Shown here: piece after piece, positions 25,195 to 33,321 of the stretch
Layout: every line of letters starts with the position of its first letter
How positions within the stretch are numbered: position 1 is the stretch's first letter
Source: Chitinophaga niabensis
GTDB lineage: Bacteria > Bacteroidota > Bacteroidia > Chitinophagales > Chitinophagaceae
Length of the DNA stretch: 64,000 bases
Assembly (NCBI RefSeq): GCF_900129465.1
Contig: NZ_FSRA01000001.1
Location: forward strand, 2,730,482-2,794,481
Reading direction: 5' to 3'
Program-made: the position numbers and the translations under genes
Notes under the pieces: generated by a model
What the model saw: only the letters and a program-made list of their open reading frames with translations
Databases searched by the model: none
Told to the model about the DNA's origin: nothing

Positions 25195-26043
25195 TTAATG
25201 CCGGAACACCTTATCTGCCAGCACACCTGCCTGTAGAAGCTTTTCTAAAGGGAAAGGCAGCGGGATGTTCCGCTTCTGGCAAAAAGCAGCGAGGTTTTCT
25301 GTGGCAATGTTCCCCACCAGGTCGTCCTGCGCCATGGGGCAGCCTCCTATTCCACGCAGCGCACTGTCGAACCGGCGGCAGCCGTTATCGTAAGCGGCAG
25401 CGATCTTTTCTTCCCAGGCCTGCGGGGTGGAATGAAAATGTGCGCCGAATTCAATCTCCGGGTAAGCGGGAATAAGATGTGAGAAGAGTTTGGAAATATT
25501 TTCCGGGTTAGCGACACCTACCGTATCTGCCAGGGAAATGATGGGAATGTTCAGTTCTGCAAAAGCGTTGGCCCAATGCAGCACTACATCCGTATCATAC
25601 GGATCGCCATAAGGATTACCAAAGCCCATGGAGATATAGATCACCAGCTGTTTGCTGTTCTTTACGCAAAGCTCCTGGATGGTCTGCACCTCCTCCATGG
25701 ATTCCGCGATGGTTTTATTGGTATTGCGGAGCTGGAAGGTTTCAGAAATGGAAAAGGGGAAACCGAGGAAGTTTACGGCTTCGTGGGATACTGCATCTTC
25801 TGCTCCCCGCACATTGGCCACAATGGCCAGTAATCTGGTTTTGGAAGAAGGATGGATGCCCTTGAGCACAGCGGCCGTATCTGCCATCTGCGGAATGGCT
25901 TTGGCAGACACGAAGCTGCCGAAGTCCAGGGTATCAAATCCTACTTCCAGCAAGCTGTTCAGGTAACTGATCTTTTCTTCTGTTGGTATCTGCTGCGGCC
26001 ACCCTTGCATGGCGTCCCGCGGACATTCAATGAATTTGATCAT
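25195..26043 (-). CDS. mvaB: Hydroxymethylglutaryl-CoA lyase-like TIM-barrel enzyme
   Basis: A 282-residue DRE-TIM metallolyase. Visible features are the N-terminal catalytic Arg-Asp (ECPRDAMQGW, where family members usually have EVGPRDGLQ), FGSFVSAKAIPQMAD, the substrate loop SLADTVGVANP, metal-binding HFHS and the glycine-rich active-site loop GIGGCPMAQDDLVGN with its catalytic Cys. The family splits HMG-CoA into acetoacetate and acetyl-CoA in leucine breakdown. Length is slightly short but all motifs are there. It lies 24 bp downstream of the rlmB-like gene. Confidence 0.88.
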   Translation of the reverse strand: MIKFIECPRDAMQGWPQQIPTEEKISYLNSLLEVGFDTLDFGSFVSAKAIPQMADTAAVLKGIHPSSKTRLLAIVANVRGAEDAVSHEAVNFLGFPFSISETFQLRNTNKTIAESMEEVQTIQELCVKNSKQLVIYISMGFGNPYGDPYDTDVVLHWANAFAELNIPIISLADTVGVANPENISKLFSHLIPAYPEIEFGAHFHSTPQAWEEKIAAAYDNGCRRFDSALRGIGGCPMAQDDLVGNIATENLAAFCQKRNIPLPFPLEKLLQAGVLADKVFRH

Positions 26044-26067
26044 ATCCGTTGCTATTTTATCGGCAAA

Positions 26068-26847
26068 TTAACCCTTTACGGCCATACGGTGACGCATGGC
26101 TTCAAACAGGATGATCCCCGCCGCTACCGATACGTTAAACGACTCAAAATCGTTCTGCATGGGAATGTAGAACTGCTGGTCCGATGCTTTGAGCAGGGCC
26201 GGGTATACCCCTTTATCCTCAGAACCCATGATCACCGCTACCGGCTCCTGCCAGGGCAGGTCAAATAAGGCTGTTTTGGATTCCATTTCACTGGCCATCA
26301 CTTTAATGCCGTTGAGATGCAGGGTGTCTATGGCCTTCAGCAGGCTGTCTACCCGGCAAACGGAGATCCTTTCCAGCGCACCGGCGGAAGATTTAAGGGC
26401 TTCTTCATTCAGGGCAGCAATACCCCTGTCCGGTATAATAATGCCATGGGCACCGCAACAAACGGCACTGCGGGCAATGGCGCCTATATTACGCACATCC
26501 GTGATCCCGTCCAGGATCAGGAAAAGCGGGGTCTCTCCTTTTTCTACTACATGGGAAATAACGTCCTGGAGGTCCAGGTAGGCTACTTTAGCGGTTACTG
26601 CTATCACGCCCTGGTGGTTGGCCTGCGTTAAGCCGTTGAGCTTCTCCATCGGTACGGTGTTGATGGGCACTTTCAGCGAGGCGGCCAGCTGGCGGATCTG
26701 GGGGATAATGTCCCCGGTTGCGGATTTCAGTAAAAATATACGTTCAATGGGCTTCCCGGCCTTCATAGCTTCCAGCAATGGCTGGCGGCCTATGATCAGT
26801 GAAGATTGTTTCGGCTTGGGAGGCGATGGCTTAAATCGATTGTTCAT
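26068..26847 (-). CDS. rlmB: 23S rRNA guanosine-2'-O-methyltransferase RlmB (TrmH/SpoU family)
   Basis: A 259-residue SpoU methyltransferase. An N-terminal L30e-like substrate-binding domain (IIGRQPLLEAMKAGKPIERI) is followed by the knotted catalytic domain with motif 1 NIGAIARSAVCCGAHG, motif 2 VIMGSEDKGVYP and motif 3 ESFNVSVAAGIILFE. RlmB methylates G2251 in the peptidyl-transferase P loop. Close paralogues in the family modify other RNAs, so the target is by family assignment. ATG at 26847, 18 bp after the Nudix gene; part of a minus-strand housekeeping cluster. Confidence 0.9.
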   Translation of the reverse strand: MNNRFKPSPPKPKQSSLIIGRQPLLEAMKAGKPIERIFLLKSATGDIIPQIRQLAASLKVPINTVPMEKLNGLTQANHQGVIAVTAKVAYLDLQDVISHVVEKGETPLFLILDGITDVRNIGAIARSAVCCGAHGIIIPDRGIAALNEEALKSSAGALERISVCRVDSLLKAIDTLHLNGIKVMASEMESKTALFDLPWQEPVAVIMGSEDKGVYPALLKASDQQFYIPMQNDFESFNVSVAAGIILFEAMRHRMAVKG

Positions 26848-26865
26848 CGCGGCAAAGATAAAGCA

Positions 26866-27423
26866 TCAAAGCTCACCTTCCAGCATCATGAGCTTAATCT
26901 TTTGGATAGCAGCAATAGAGAGGGAATCTGTTATCTCGTGGTTCTTTACCATCTGGTAGGCTTTTTCGAAGTGTACTTTCTGTACCAGCAACTGTTCTGT
27001 TTCCTCCGGCTGCGCTTCAAACTGTTCCAGCCCCTGGGCGAGGTATACAATACCAAACTCATCGCTCACGGAATTGGACAGATGCATCTGGATGATCATG
27101 GACCAATCCCTGGCTACCAGCCCGGTTTCTTCCAGCAGTTCCCTTTTGGCAGCATTGAGCGGGTCTGATCCCAGTGGCCCACCTCCTTCCGGGATCTCCC
27201 AGCTGAAAGCCTCCAGCGGAAAACGGTACTGCCCTACCAGGTAAAGCTGCTGATCCGTATCCAGCGCTACCACGCCAATGGCCAGGTTCTTGAAATGTAC
27301 CACCCCGTAAATGCCTGCCCCTCCGGAGGGGTTCAGCACCTGGTGCTCGGTTACACGGATCCATTTGTTCTCGTAAGGAACGGCGGAATCGAGGATCTGC
27401 CAGGGATTCTGTTGTATGTTCAT
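26866..27423 (-). CDS. Nudix hydrolase, ADP-ribose pyrophosphatase-like
   Basis: A 185-residue protein starting at the ATG at 27423; the open frame extends 11 codons further but that would lie in the upstream terminator. The Nudix helix reads RELLEETGL, preceded by WEIPEGG. In the 23-residue box the Glu expected after Gx5 is replaced by Ser (PLGSDPLNAAK), while the catalytic REUxEExGU part is intact. The overall pattern matches ADP-ribose/nucleoside-diphosphate-sugar pyrophosphatases. It lies upstream of rlmB. Confidence 0.88.
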   Translation of the reverse strand: MNIQQNPWQILDSAVPYENKWIRVTEHQVLNPSGGAGIYGVVHFKNLAIGVVALDTDQQLYLVGQYRFPLEAFSWEIPEGGGPLGSDPLNAAKRELLEETGLVARDWSMIIQMHLSNSVSDEFGIVYLAQGLEQFEAQPEETEQLLVQKVHFEKAYQMVKNHEITDSLSIAAIQKIKLMMLEGEL

Positions 27424-27438
27424 CGCACAAATATGCAT

Positions 27439-27474
27439 AAAAAAAAGTGAGAACACAACGAGGCATCCTCACTT
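27439..27474 (-). terminator. Intrinsic terminator after the GNAT gene
   Basis: A 7-bp stem (aagtgag 27445-27451 and ctcactt 27468-27474), followed on the minus strand by eight T. It lies 19 bp after the stop of the acetyltransferase gene. Confidence 0.75.
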
Positions 27475-27492
27475 AAACGGGTCTATATATGG

Positions 27493-27933
27493 TTAAATGG
27501 AGAGATAATAATAGTAGAACTCATCGTCCCGCTTAAAGCCTGTATCCTCGTACAGGGCCTGGGCCGTGATATTGTCCGTATGCGTTTGCAGCATAATGTA
27601 CCTCGCATTGGTAAGCTCTCCCAAAGCCCTGGAGGCGGCGATCAGGCCACGTGCCGCACCTATCCTCCTGTGAGCAGGATCTACAAAGAGATCGTTCAGG
27701 ATCCAGGCCTTTTTCATACCAATGGAAGAGAATACAGGGTATAATTGTGTGAAGCCTACCACTTCATCGTTATACAGCGCCACAAATATTTCGCTTTCCC
27801 CTTTGGCCAGCCGTTCCGCGAGATAAGCTTTTGCGCCCTGCAGGTCCGGGGCCTGCTCATAATGCTGCCGGTATGCATCAAACAGTTCTGCCAGCCGGGG
27901 CAGATGTGCGGCGGTTGCTTTAGTAATTTGCAT
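27493..27933 (-). CDS. GNAT-family N-acetyltransferase
   Basis: A 146-residue single-domain GNAT. The acetyl-CoA site is visible as LNDLFVDPAHRRIGAARGLI (motif A, R/Q-x-x-G-x-A-like), and the C-terminal QTHTDNITAQALYEDTGFK is motif B. The target amine is unknown. Its start overlaps the preceding GNAT-DinB gene by 14 bp, so the two are translationally linked. A terminator follows. Confidence 0.9.
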   Translation of the reverse strand: MQITKATAAHLPRLAELFDAYRQHYEQAPDLQGAKAYLAERLAKGESEIFVALYNDEVVGFTQLYPVFSSIGMKKAWILNDLFVDPAHRRIGAARGLIAASRALGELTNARYIMLQTHTDNITAQALYEDTGFKRDDEFYYYYLSI

Positions 27934-28855
27934 GTACAGGAAATATTTGAGCCAGGTGATGGTTCAGGTGACGCAGGTAATCTTCTGCAATGTATTGTAA
28001 GGACACGGGGGCATTAGGCCCTATCACGCAGATGTGCTGCAAAGCCCTTGCCGGTATCAGCGGCAGGATGCGTACGATGTGCAGGTTCTGTATGCGCCAG
28101 ATGTCTATGATCTCCTTCCAGTCCGTTCGCTGGTAAGCTCTTACTTCTACCCAGAAATTCTGATTATAAGCGGGCAGCTCTACGTACTCCGCATGCTGCG
28201 CTCTCACAAAGCGGGTGTAATTATTCAGGGCAGAATCTATGAGGTGACCAAGTATTTCCTTTTTACTCCATTTGGAAGGCAGCTTTTTTTCGCCGGCTTC
28301 TTCTTCCGAAAAGCGCAGGAGCTTTTCAGTGGTGGCTTCCACCACTTCCCACAGTGCTTTGCTCAGGTCTCCCAATGGTGGCTTTTCCAGCGTTATGGCC
28401 ATTTTAATATTACATCTTTCATAACCGCCTTTCTCCAGTTCCACTTCTTCAAATCCCAGCTTGCGGTACATATTGATAGCTGCTGCCTGTTTGGTGTTGG
28501 AATACAATACCATGCGGCTGAAACCGGCTTCTGCGGCACGCAGCAATAAAGTGCAGCCCAGCAGCCAGCCCAGCTTGCGGCCCTGGAAACTTTCATCCAC
28601 AGCCATCTTCGTCATCTCCACCGTGCCTTCATCTAACTGCTTATAGGCTACGGTGCCGGCTATCTGATCATCCACCGCTACAAAGATGATATCTCCGCCA
28701 TGGTTGATGATATATTCCTGCGGGTTGCCCAGCACAGCAATGTCTATCGGCTCTAATGTATAGTCCTTTTTGATCCAGGCACTGTTCAGCTGCTCAAAAT
28801 CTTTCTGCAAGGCAGGATGCCAGGATAAGATGCGGATGTCATTTGCTTCGTTCAT
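27920..28855 (-). CDS. Fusion protein: GNAT acetyltransferase plus DinB-like domain
   Basis: 311 residues from the ATG at 28855; an upstream ATG at 28879 would add 8 residues and deepen the overlap with the EamA gene. The N-terminal half (about 1-150) is a GNAT domain (MTKMAVDESFQGRKLGWLLG; YSNTKQAAAINMYRKLGFE). The C-terminal half (about 155-311) is a DinB four-helix domain with the expected metal-ligand histidines in GHLIDSALNNYTRF and YLRHLNHHL. DinB proteins in Firmicutes and Bacteroidota act as thiol S-transferases or of unknown role. The fusion suggests linked modification steps on a small molecule; this is inference. Confidence 0.85.
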   Translation of the reverse strand: MNEANDIRILSWHPALQKDFEQLNSAWIKKDYTLEPIDIAVLGNPQEYIINHGGDIIFVAVDDQIAGTVAYKQLDEGTVEMTKMAVDESFQGRKLGWLLGCTLLLRAAEAGFSRMVLYSNTKQAAAINMYRKLGFEEVELEKGGYERCNIKMAITLEKPPLGDLSKALWEVVEATTEKLLRFSEEEAGEKKLPSKWSKKEILGHLIDSALNNYTRFVRAQHAEYVELPAYNQNFWVEVRAYQRTDWKEIIDIWRIQNLHIVRILPLIPARALQHICVIGPNAPVSLQYIAEDYLRHLNHHLAQIFPVHANY

Positions 28856-29750
28856 AACTTTTGTTCTTGTTAAAGGCATTGTTCACGAGATATACACCAA
28901 ACAAGGTAACCAGGCAGGACGCCCCGATCGTCCAGTTGAGCTTTTCGCTCAGGATGAGCCAGCCCAGTACCACCGCCACAATGGGGTTCACGTACGCATA
29001 AATGGAAACAAGCGAAGGCGGCAGATTGTTAAGTGCAAAAACGTATGCGGAATAGCCTAATAAAGATCCTATAAAAATGAGGTATAATAAACTTCCCCAT
29101 AATTCACCCGTAAAACTGGAAGATTGCAGATGCTGCCCTGTAACTACGGCTATCAGTAACATTACCAGTCCGCTGAACAACATCTGGAAGCCGGCACCAT
29201 ACAGGTAGTTTACACCCAGCGCCCATTTGGCGGTGAGTACGGAACCCAGCGCCCAGAACACGCAGGCCACTACAATGAGGATCACGCCTAAACGGTACTC
29301 CGGGTTCATCAGTTCTTTGAGATGATCGTAAAAGATCCCGCCTATGCCGACCATGCCGATCACCATCCCTAAGACCAGCTGAATGGAGATCCTGGTCTTT
29401 TGTACCAGGAAGTAACTGAAGATGGTGATCCATATGGGAACGGTGGCCGCTATGATAGCGCCCATTCCACTGGGAATGTATTGCATAGCCCAGGTCATGA
29501 GCCCGTTACTGCCGCACAACATCAGCACCCCTATTACAAAGAGCCTGGAGAGGATCGGCAACTCAGGGAGTTTATATCCCCTTAACATAAAGAAACCCAC
29601 CAGTATAACACCAGCGGCGGTTTGCCGCAAACCTGCCAGCATAATGCCATGCATGTGCTGCACACCGATACGTGATGCCAGGTAAGTGGTTCCCCAGAAA
29701 AAACTAACTATGATCAACGCCAGGTAGGCGCTTGTATTTGACTTCTTCAT
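28839..29750 (-). CDS. EamA/DMT-family transporter
   Basis: 303 residues from the ATG at 29750 (MKKSNTSAYLALIIVSFFWG); the frame is open 19 codons further but that extension looks non-coding. Ten predicted membrane helices form two EamA repeats (first starting SFFWGTTYLASRIG, second VACVFWALGSVLTAKW). The family exports amino acids and metabolites. Its stop overlaps the GNAT-DinB gene start by 17 bp, so transport and acetylation genes share a transcript. Confidence 0.9.
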   Translation of the reverse strand: MKKSNTSAYLALIIVSFFWGTTYLASRIGVQHMHGIMLAGLRQTAAGVILVGFFMLRGYKLPELPILSRLFVIGVLMLCGSNGLMTWAMQYIPSGMGAIIAATVPIWITIFSYFLVQKTRISIQLVLGMVIGMVGIGGIFYDHLKELMNPEYRLGVILIVVACVFWALGSVLTAKWALGVNYLYGAGFQMLFSGLVMLLIAVVTGQHLQSSSFTGELWGSLLYLIFIGSLLGYSAYVFALNNLPPSLVSIYAYVNPIVAVVLGWLILSEKLNWTIGASCLVTLFGVYLVNNAFNKNKSYERSK

Positions 29751-29829
29751 GATGGAGCGTTCGATACGGTTAATGATAAACTGCAACGGGTAGATACCCA
29801 TTGCCACTTACTAATATCAACCTCTAAAA

Positions 29830-31257
29830 TCAATTATTATCTACGATGGCAGATAAATCAGCTATTTCAGCGGCTACAGTTTCCAGTTCTGCAACAACCT
29901 TGTCTATATCCTGGTCCGTGGTGCGCCAGTTTACGAGGGCTGCGCGGATAGCAGGTGTTCCCTTGTAATTGGTTGGCGTAACATACACCACGCCGCGCTT
30001 GACAAGCTTTTGCAGGAAGAGGTTCACATGTTCCTGTAACATTCGCTGCGAATGGTTCAGCGTAAAGCAGACAACGCACAACCGCACAGGTGCCAGCAAG
30101 TGAAAGCGCTCACTCTTAGCGAGCCGCTCTCCTAATTGCTGGGCGAGGCGGATATTGGTTTCTACCATATCTCTGTAACCTTCGGCCCCGTATGCTTTCA
30201 AAGAGAACCACGCTGGAAGCGAGCGCAATCGTCGTGAGTTCTCCGGGGCATAATTAATGTAATTAAAATTTGCTTCGGGGTCGCCGAGATAAGCGGCGCC
30301 CGCATTCTGGAATACGGATAACTGTAACAACGGATGCCGGGTGAAGACCATCGCGGAATCGTAAGGTACGTTCAGCCACTTGTGGGCATCTATCGTAATA
30401 CTGTCCGCGCCTTCCCAGCCATTCAATAAGTGTTTGTAACGTGGGCTTACGGCAGCAAAGCCACCGAATGCCGCATCTATATGTAACCAGAAATGATGTT
30501 CTTTCTTTAAAGCAACAATGGCTGCGATATCATCGAAGTCTACCGTGTTCACGGTACCTGCATTGGCCACATAAATGAAAGGCTGTGCAGGATGCGCTGT
30601 TATCCATGCTTTCAGGGCAGCTACATCTACTGCTTCACGTTCCGGCAATACCGGTAGTTTCACCAGTGCATTACGGCCAAGGCCCAGCATGCTGAGTGCT
30701 TTGCCAATACTGGAATGTGGTGTACCACTGAGGATGGTCACTTCTTTCAATGCAACAGCGCCTTCTTCTCCCACATCCACTCCCTGCTGAATACCCAGCC
30801 ATTGCCTTGCGGTGGCCAGTGCCGTGAAGTTGGACATGGTAGCGCCACTCACAAAACATCCCAGGAAATCTTCCGGTATATTAAATAATTGTTTCAGCAG
30901 GTGCAGCGTTTCTGATTCGATGGTGTAAGAAACAGCTGTTTTGTCTCCGGGGTTCATATCAAAGGTACCCGCCAGCCAATCTCCTGCCAGTGCAGCAGGA
31001 GTAACACCGCCTGTTACAAAGCCGAAATAACGCGGCCCCGCATTCCCTGTCAGATGATCTCCGTACTTGTTATCAAACAGCTCCAATGCTGCTGCAGTAC
31101 CGATGCCTTTTTCCGGAAGTAAAGACGCCGGGAATGCAGGCAGCATACCACTAACAGGCAACTCATTCATCTGCTGTAAAAAATCAGAAGCATACCCTGC
31201 CGTTTGCGTTAAGAGTTCGTTTATTTCTGCGAGGTCCTGGCGGAAAGTTGCATTCAT
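29830..31257 (-). CDS. Group II PLP-dependent decarboxylase (aromatic amino acid/diaminobutyrate type)
   Basis: 475 residues from the ATG at 31257, where family similarity begins (FRQDLAEINELLTQTAGY); the open frame extends 36 codons upstream without family-like content. Features include the family motif NPGDKTAVSYTIESETL, IHIDAAFGG-type substrate Asp (LHIDAAFGGF) and the PLP lysine in DAHKWLNVPYDSA. The family decarboxylates tryptophan, tyrosine, DOPA, glutamate or diaminobutyrate; the substrate is not predictable here. It is an isolated minus-strand gene just upstream of the EamA exporter, which could export the amine product. Confidence 0.87.
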   Translation of the reverse strand: MNATFRQDLAEINELLTQTAGYASDFLQQMNELPVSGMLPAFPASLLPEKGIGTAAALELFDNKYGDHLTGNAGPRYFGFVTGGVTPAALAGDWLAGTFDMNPGDKTAVSYTIESETLHLLKQLFNIPEDFLGCFVSGATMSNFTALATARQWLGIQQGVDVGEEGAVALKEVTILSGTPHSSIGKALSMLGLGRNALVKLPVLPEREAVDVAALKAWITAHPAQPFIYVANAGTVNTVDFDDIAAIVALKKEHHFWLHIDAAFGGFAAVSPRYKHLLNGWEGADSITIDAHKWLNVPYDSAMVFTRHPLLQLSVFQNAGAAYLGDPEANFNYINYAPENSRRLRSLPAWFSLKAYGAEGYRDMVETNIRLAQQLGERLAKSERFHLLAPVRLCVVCFTLNHSQRMLQEHVNLFLQKLVKRGVVYVTPTNYKGTPAIRAALVNWRTTDQDIDKVVAELETVAAEIADLSAIVDNN

Positions 31258-31397
31258 GTCAGTTAGGTTTGGAGGTCTGTAATGACGCAACAAAATTCCA
31301 ACATTTCCGCTAAATAAAACAGATTCAGTTTTGGGTATTTTGACCAGATCAGATGGGTTGATCAAGAATAATGATCAGTGACGAATGCGTTTCGTCA

Positions 31398-31874
31398 TCA
31401 GAACAACATGCCTCCGCGTTCATGGTCCAGCAACCATTGCTTCCGCCATAACCCGCCGGCATAGCCGGTTAGCACGCCACCGCTACCTATTACACGATGG
31501 CAGGGTACTACAATGGCCAGCTGATTTTTACCATTGGTAGTTCCAACTGCTCTGATACTTTTTACATTTCCTACCCGTTTGGCAAGTGCCAGGTAAGTGA
31601 TGGTATGCCCGTAAGGGATAGTAGTGAGGTAATGCCATACTGTTTGCTGAAAGTCTGTGCCAGGCTGACTTACAGGCAGGTCAAACACTTCTCTTTCTTT
31701 CCTGAAATATTCCTGTAACTGCTGCACACTATTAAGCAGCAAGGCAGGCGGGTTATTTGTTGCAACATCTTTCTTCTCTCCATCTATAAAAGAAACGGCG
31801 CTGATATATTCCGCGGTTCCGCGTATGGCCAGCAGGCCTACGGGAGAATCCATATAGACCAGGTGCTCATCCAT
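31398..31874 (-). CDS. ogt: Methylated-DNA--protein-cysteine methyltransferase (Ogt/MGMT)
   Basis: 158 residues from the ATG at 31874 (MDEHLVYMDSPVGLLAI); an earlier ATG at 31916 would overlap the glycosylase gene by 50 bp instead of 8. The DNA-binding winged helix carries VGNVKSIRAVGTTNGKN and the acceptor Cys in IVVPCHRVIGSGG. It removes alkyl groups from O6 of guanine in a suicide reaction. It is the last gene of the DinB-AlkA-Ogt operon. Confidence 0.95.
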   Translation of the reverse strand: MDEHLVYMDSPVGLLAIRGTAEYISAVSFIDGEKKDVATNNPPALLLNSVQQLQEYFRKEREVFDLPVSQPGTDFQQTVWHYLTTIPYGHTITYLALAKRVGNVKSIRAVGTTNGKNQLAIVVPCHRVIGSGGVLTGYAGGLWRKQWLLDHERGGMLF

Positions 31875-32751
31875 GATAGAGGGAGCGCCAGCAGTAGAAG
31901 GTTGCATAAGCTGCATGATTTTGCCAGTGTTGTGTGAATGCTTTTACTTCGGACAAAGCAGGTTTTGCCGCTAAGTTCAGCTGGTTGCGTAATGCATTGT
32001 GTAAACCCGCATCTTCCAGCGGTAATGCCTGCGGATGCTGCGCGAACTTCATCAGTACATAATTGGCGCTCCAGTTGCCGATACCTTTGATAGCTACCAG
32101 TGTTTCCCGGGCCTGTTCATAGGGCATTTGCTGCAGGACCTCTTCCGTGAGTTCTCCTGCTGCCATTAACTTCGCCACGCGGATAATCCCTTCTGCTTTG
32201 GTACGGGAAAACTGCATCACGGTAAGGTCTTCCGGCTGCAGGGATGCTATCACGGCCGGATGCGGATAGAGGTAATGATCCTCTAAGGCGTAACCAAAGG
32301 TTTGTACCAGTCTTTGCTTCAGTGTATATGCAAAAGAAAGATTGATCTGCTGGCCGGTGATGGTCCAGGTGATGGCTTCAAAAAGATCAGGAATACCAAT
32401 AAGGCGAAGGCCATTGAATGATCTGACAAGCGGAGCCAGTAAAGGATCTTTTGCAGCGAAGGCATAAAAGCCCTCCATGCTGCCATCCAGGTGCATCCAT
32501 TTGTTGAGGAAATCGCGGATATAAACGGTGCCGCTTTCATTCACTTCTCCCTGCAACACTTCTGCCACCAGGGCCTGCTGCGCAGGATCTTCACTGATCT
32601 TCAGCAGCACGGGGATCCCTTCCGGCGCCAGTAGTTTATATATGCTCTGTTCCTTTACATGGTGTAAACATTCACGTGGTGAACGGTTCAGGAACAGCAG
32701 GCATTCAGCAAAGCTGAAATGCGGATAATCTGTAATCGGTATAACGATCAT
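31867..32751 (-). CDS. alkA: DNA-3-methyladenine glycosylase II-like (AlkA)
   Basis: A 294-residue protein with an AlkA-type N-terminal domain and a helix-hairpin-helix-GPD core: VAIKGIGNWSANYVLM is the HhH, and the conserved catalytic Asp is in LPLEDAGLHNAL. It excises N-alkylated bases. The Ada N-terminal domain found fused to AlkA in some bacteria is absent. Its ATG overlaps the DinB-family stop by 4 bp, and its end overlaps ogt by 8 bp, so base excision and direct reversal are translationally coupled. Confidence 0.92.
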   Translation of the reverse strand: MIVIPITDYPHFSFAECLLFLNRSPRECLHHVKEQSIYKLLAPEGIPVLLKISEDPAQQALVAEVLQGEVNESGTVYIRDFLNKWMHLDGSMEGFYAFAAKDPLLAPLVRSFNGLRLIGIPDLFEAITWTITGQQINLSFAYTLKQRLVQTFGYALEDHYLYPHPAVIASLQPEDLTVMQFSRTKAEGIIRVAKLMAAGELTEEVLQQMPYEQARETLVAIKGIGNWSANYVLMKFAQHPQALPLEDAGLHNALRNQLNLAAKPALSEVKAFTQHWQNHAAYATFYCWRSLYHG

Positions 32752-33221
32752 TTACCGGGAGTATGGATCAACTGAATAATAGTGAATAAGTGATGTGCTT
32801 CATGCAGCAGGAACATTTCCAGCCATCCCGGAATATTGAACACGCCGTACTTCATATGTTTACCGGTGCGCGACAGGTCCTCCGCATCAATGTTATCCAC
32901 CAACCGGATCAGTTCTGTGCGCTCTTTGCGGTAAATGGACAGTAATTCTGCATTGCTGAGCTTGCAATAAGAAAGGAAGAGCGGATCTGTATCGCCAAAA
33001 TAAGCAGGAAAAACAGGATCATCTTCATTCAGCACTTTCTGTAAACGTGCTTTGAACACAGGCTGAAAAGCCACGAGGTGCGCTGCATTCTCCAGGGCCG
33101 TCCACTTCCCTTCCCTCACCCTATCCTCCAGCACTTCCTGTGCAACTTCTCCCGTAATGTCTTCCAGCGCTAAATGTTGCGTACGTAAACGTGTATCAGT
33201 GGCAATCGGAATTTGTAGCAT
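32748..33221 (-). CDS. DinB-family protein heading the alkylation-repair operon
   Basis: A 157-residue four-helix protein. Histidines at NAAHLVAF and HEAHHLFTI match the usual DinB metal site. DinB/YfiT proteins are named after DNA-damage-inducible genes but their reactions are mostly unknown; some transfer bacillithiol or glutathione. Here it is coupled by a 4-bp overlap to alkA and then ogt, which suggests a role in detoxifying alkylating agents (inference). It is divergent from the MocR gene with 100 bp between start codons. Confidence 0.88.
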   Translation of the reverse strand: MLQIPIATDTRLRTQHLALEDITGEVAQEVLEDRVREGKWTALENAAHLVAFQPVFKARLQKVLNEDDPVFPAYFGDTDPLFLSYCKLSNAELLSIYRKERTELIRLVDNIDAEDLSRTGKHMKYGVFNIPGWLEMFLLHEAHHLFTIIQLIHTPGK

Positions 33222-33288
33222 GGTATGAATTGGTTAAACGGAGGATGAAATTATACAATTAAATCAGAATAAACAGATTCCATTTCCG

Positions 33289-33296
33289 TAATTTTG
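33289..33296 (+). promoter_or_regulatory. Candidate -7 box for the MocR-type gene
   Basis: TAATTTTG matches the Bacteroidota TAnnTTTG consensus and lies 25 nt before the ATG at 33322. No clear TTTG box is seen at -33. The 100-bp divergent region is the likely site for MocR control of both directions. Confidence 0.45.
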
Positions 33297-33321
33297 GCCA
33301 TATCAGTACAAATTTCCCATC

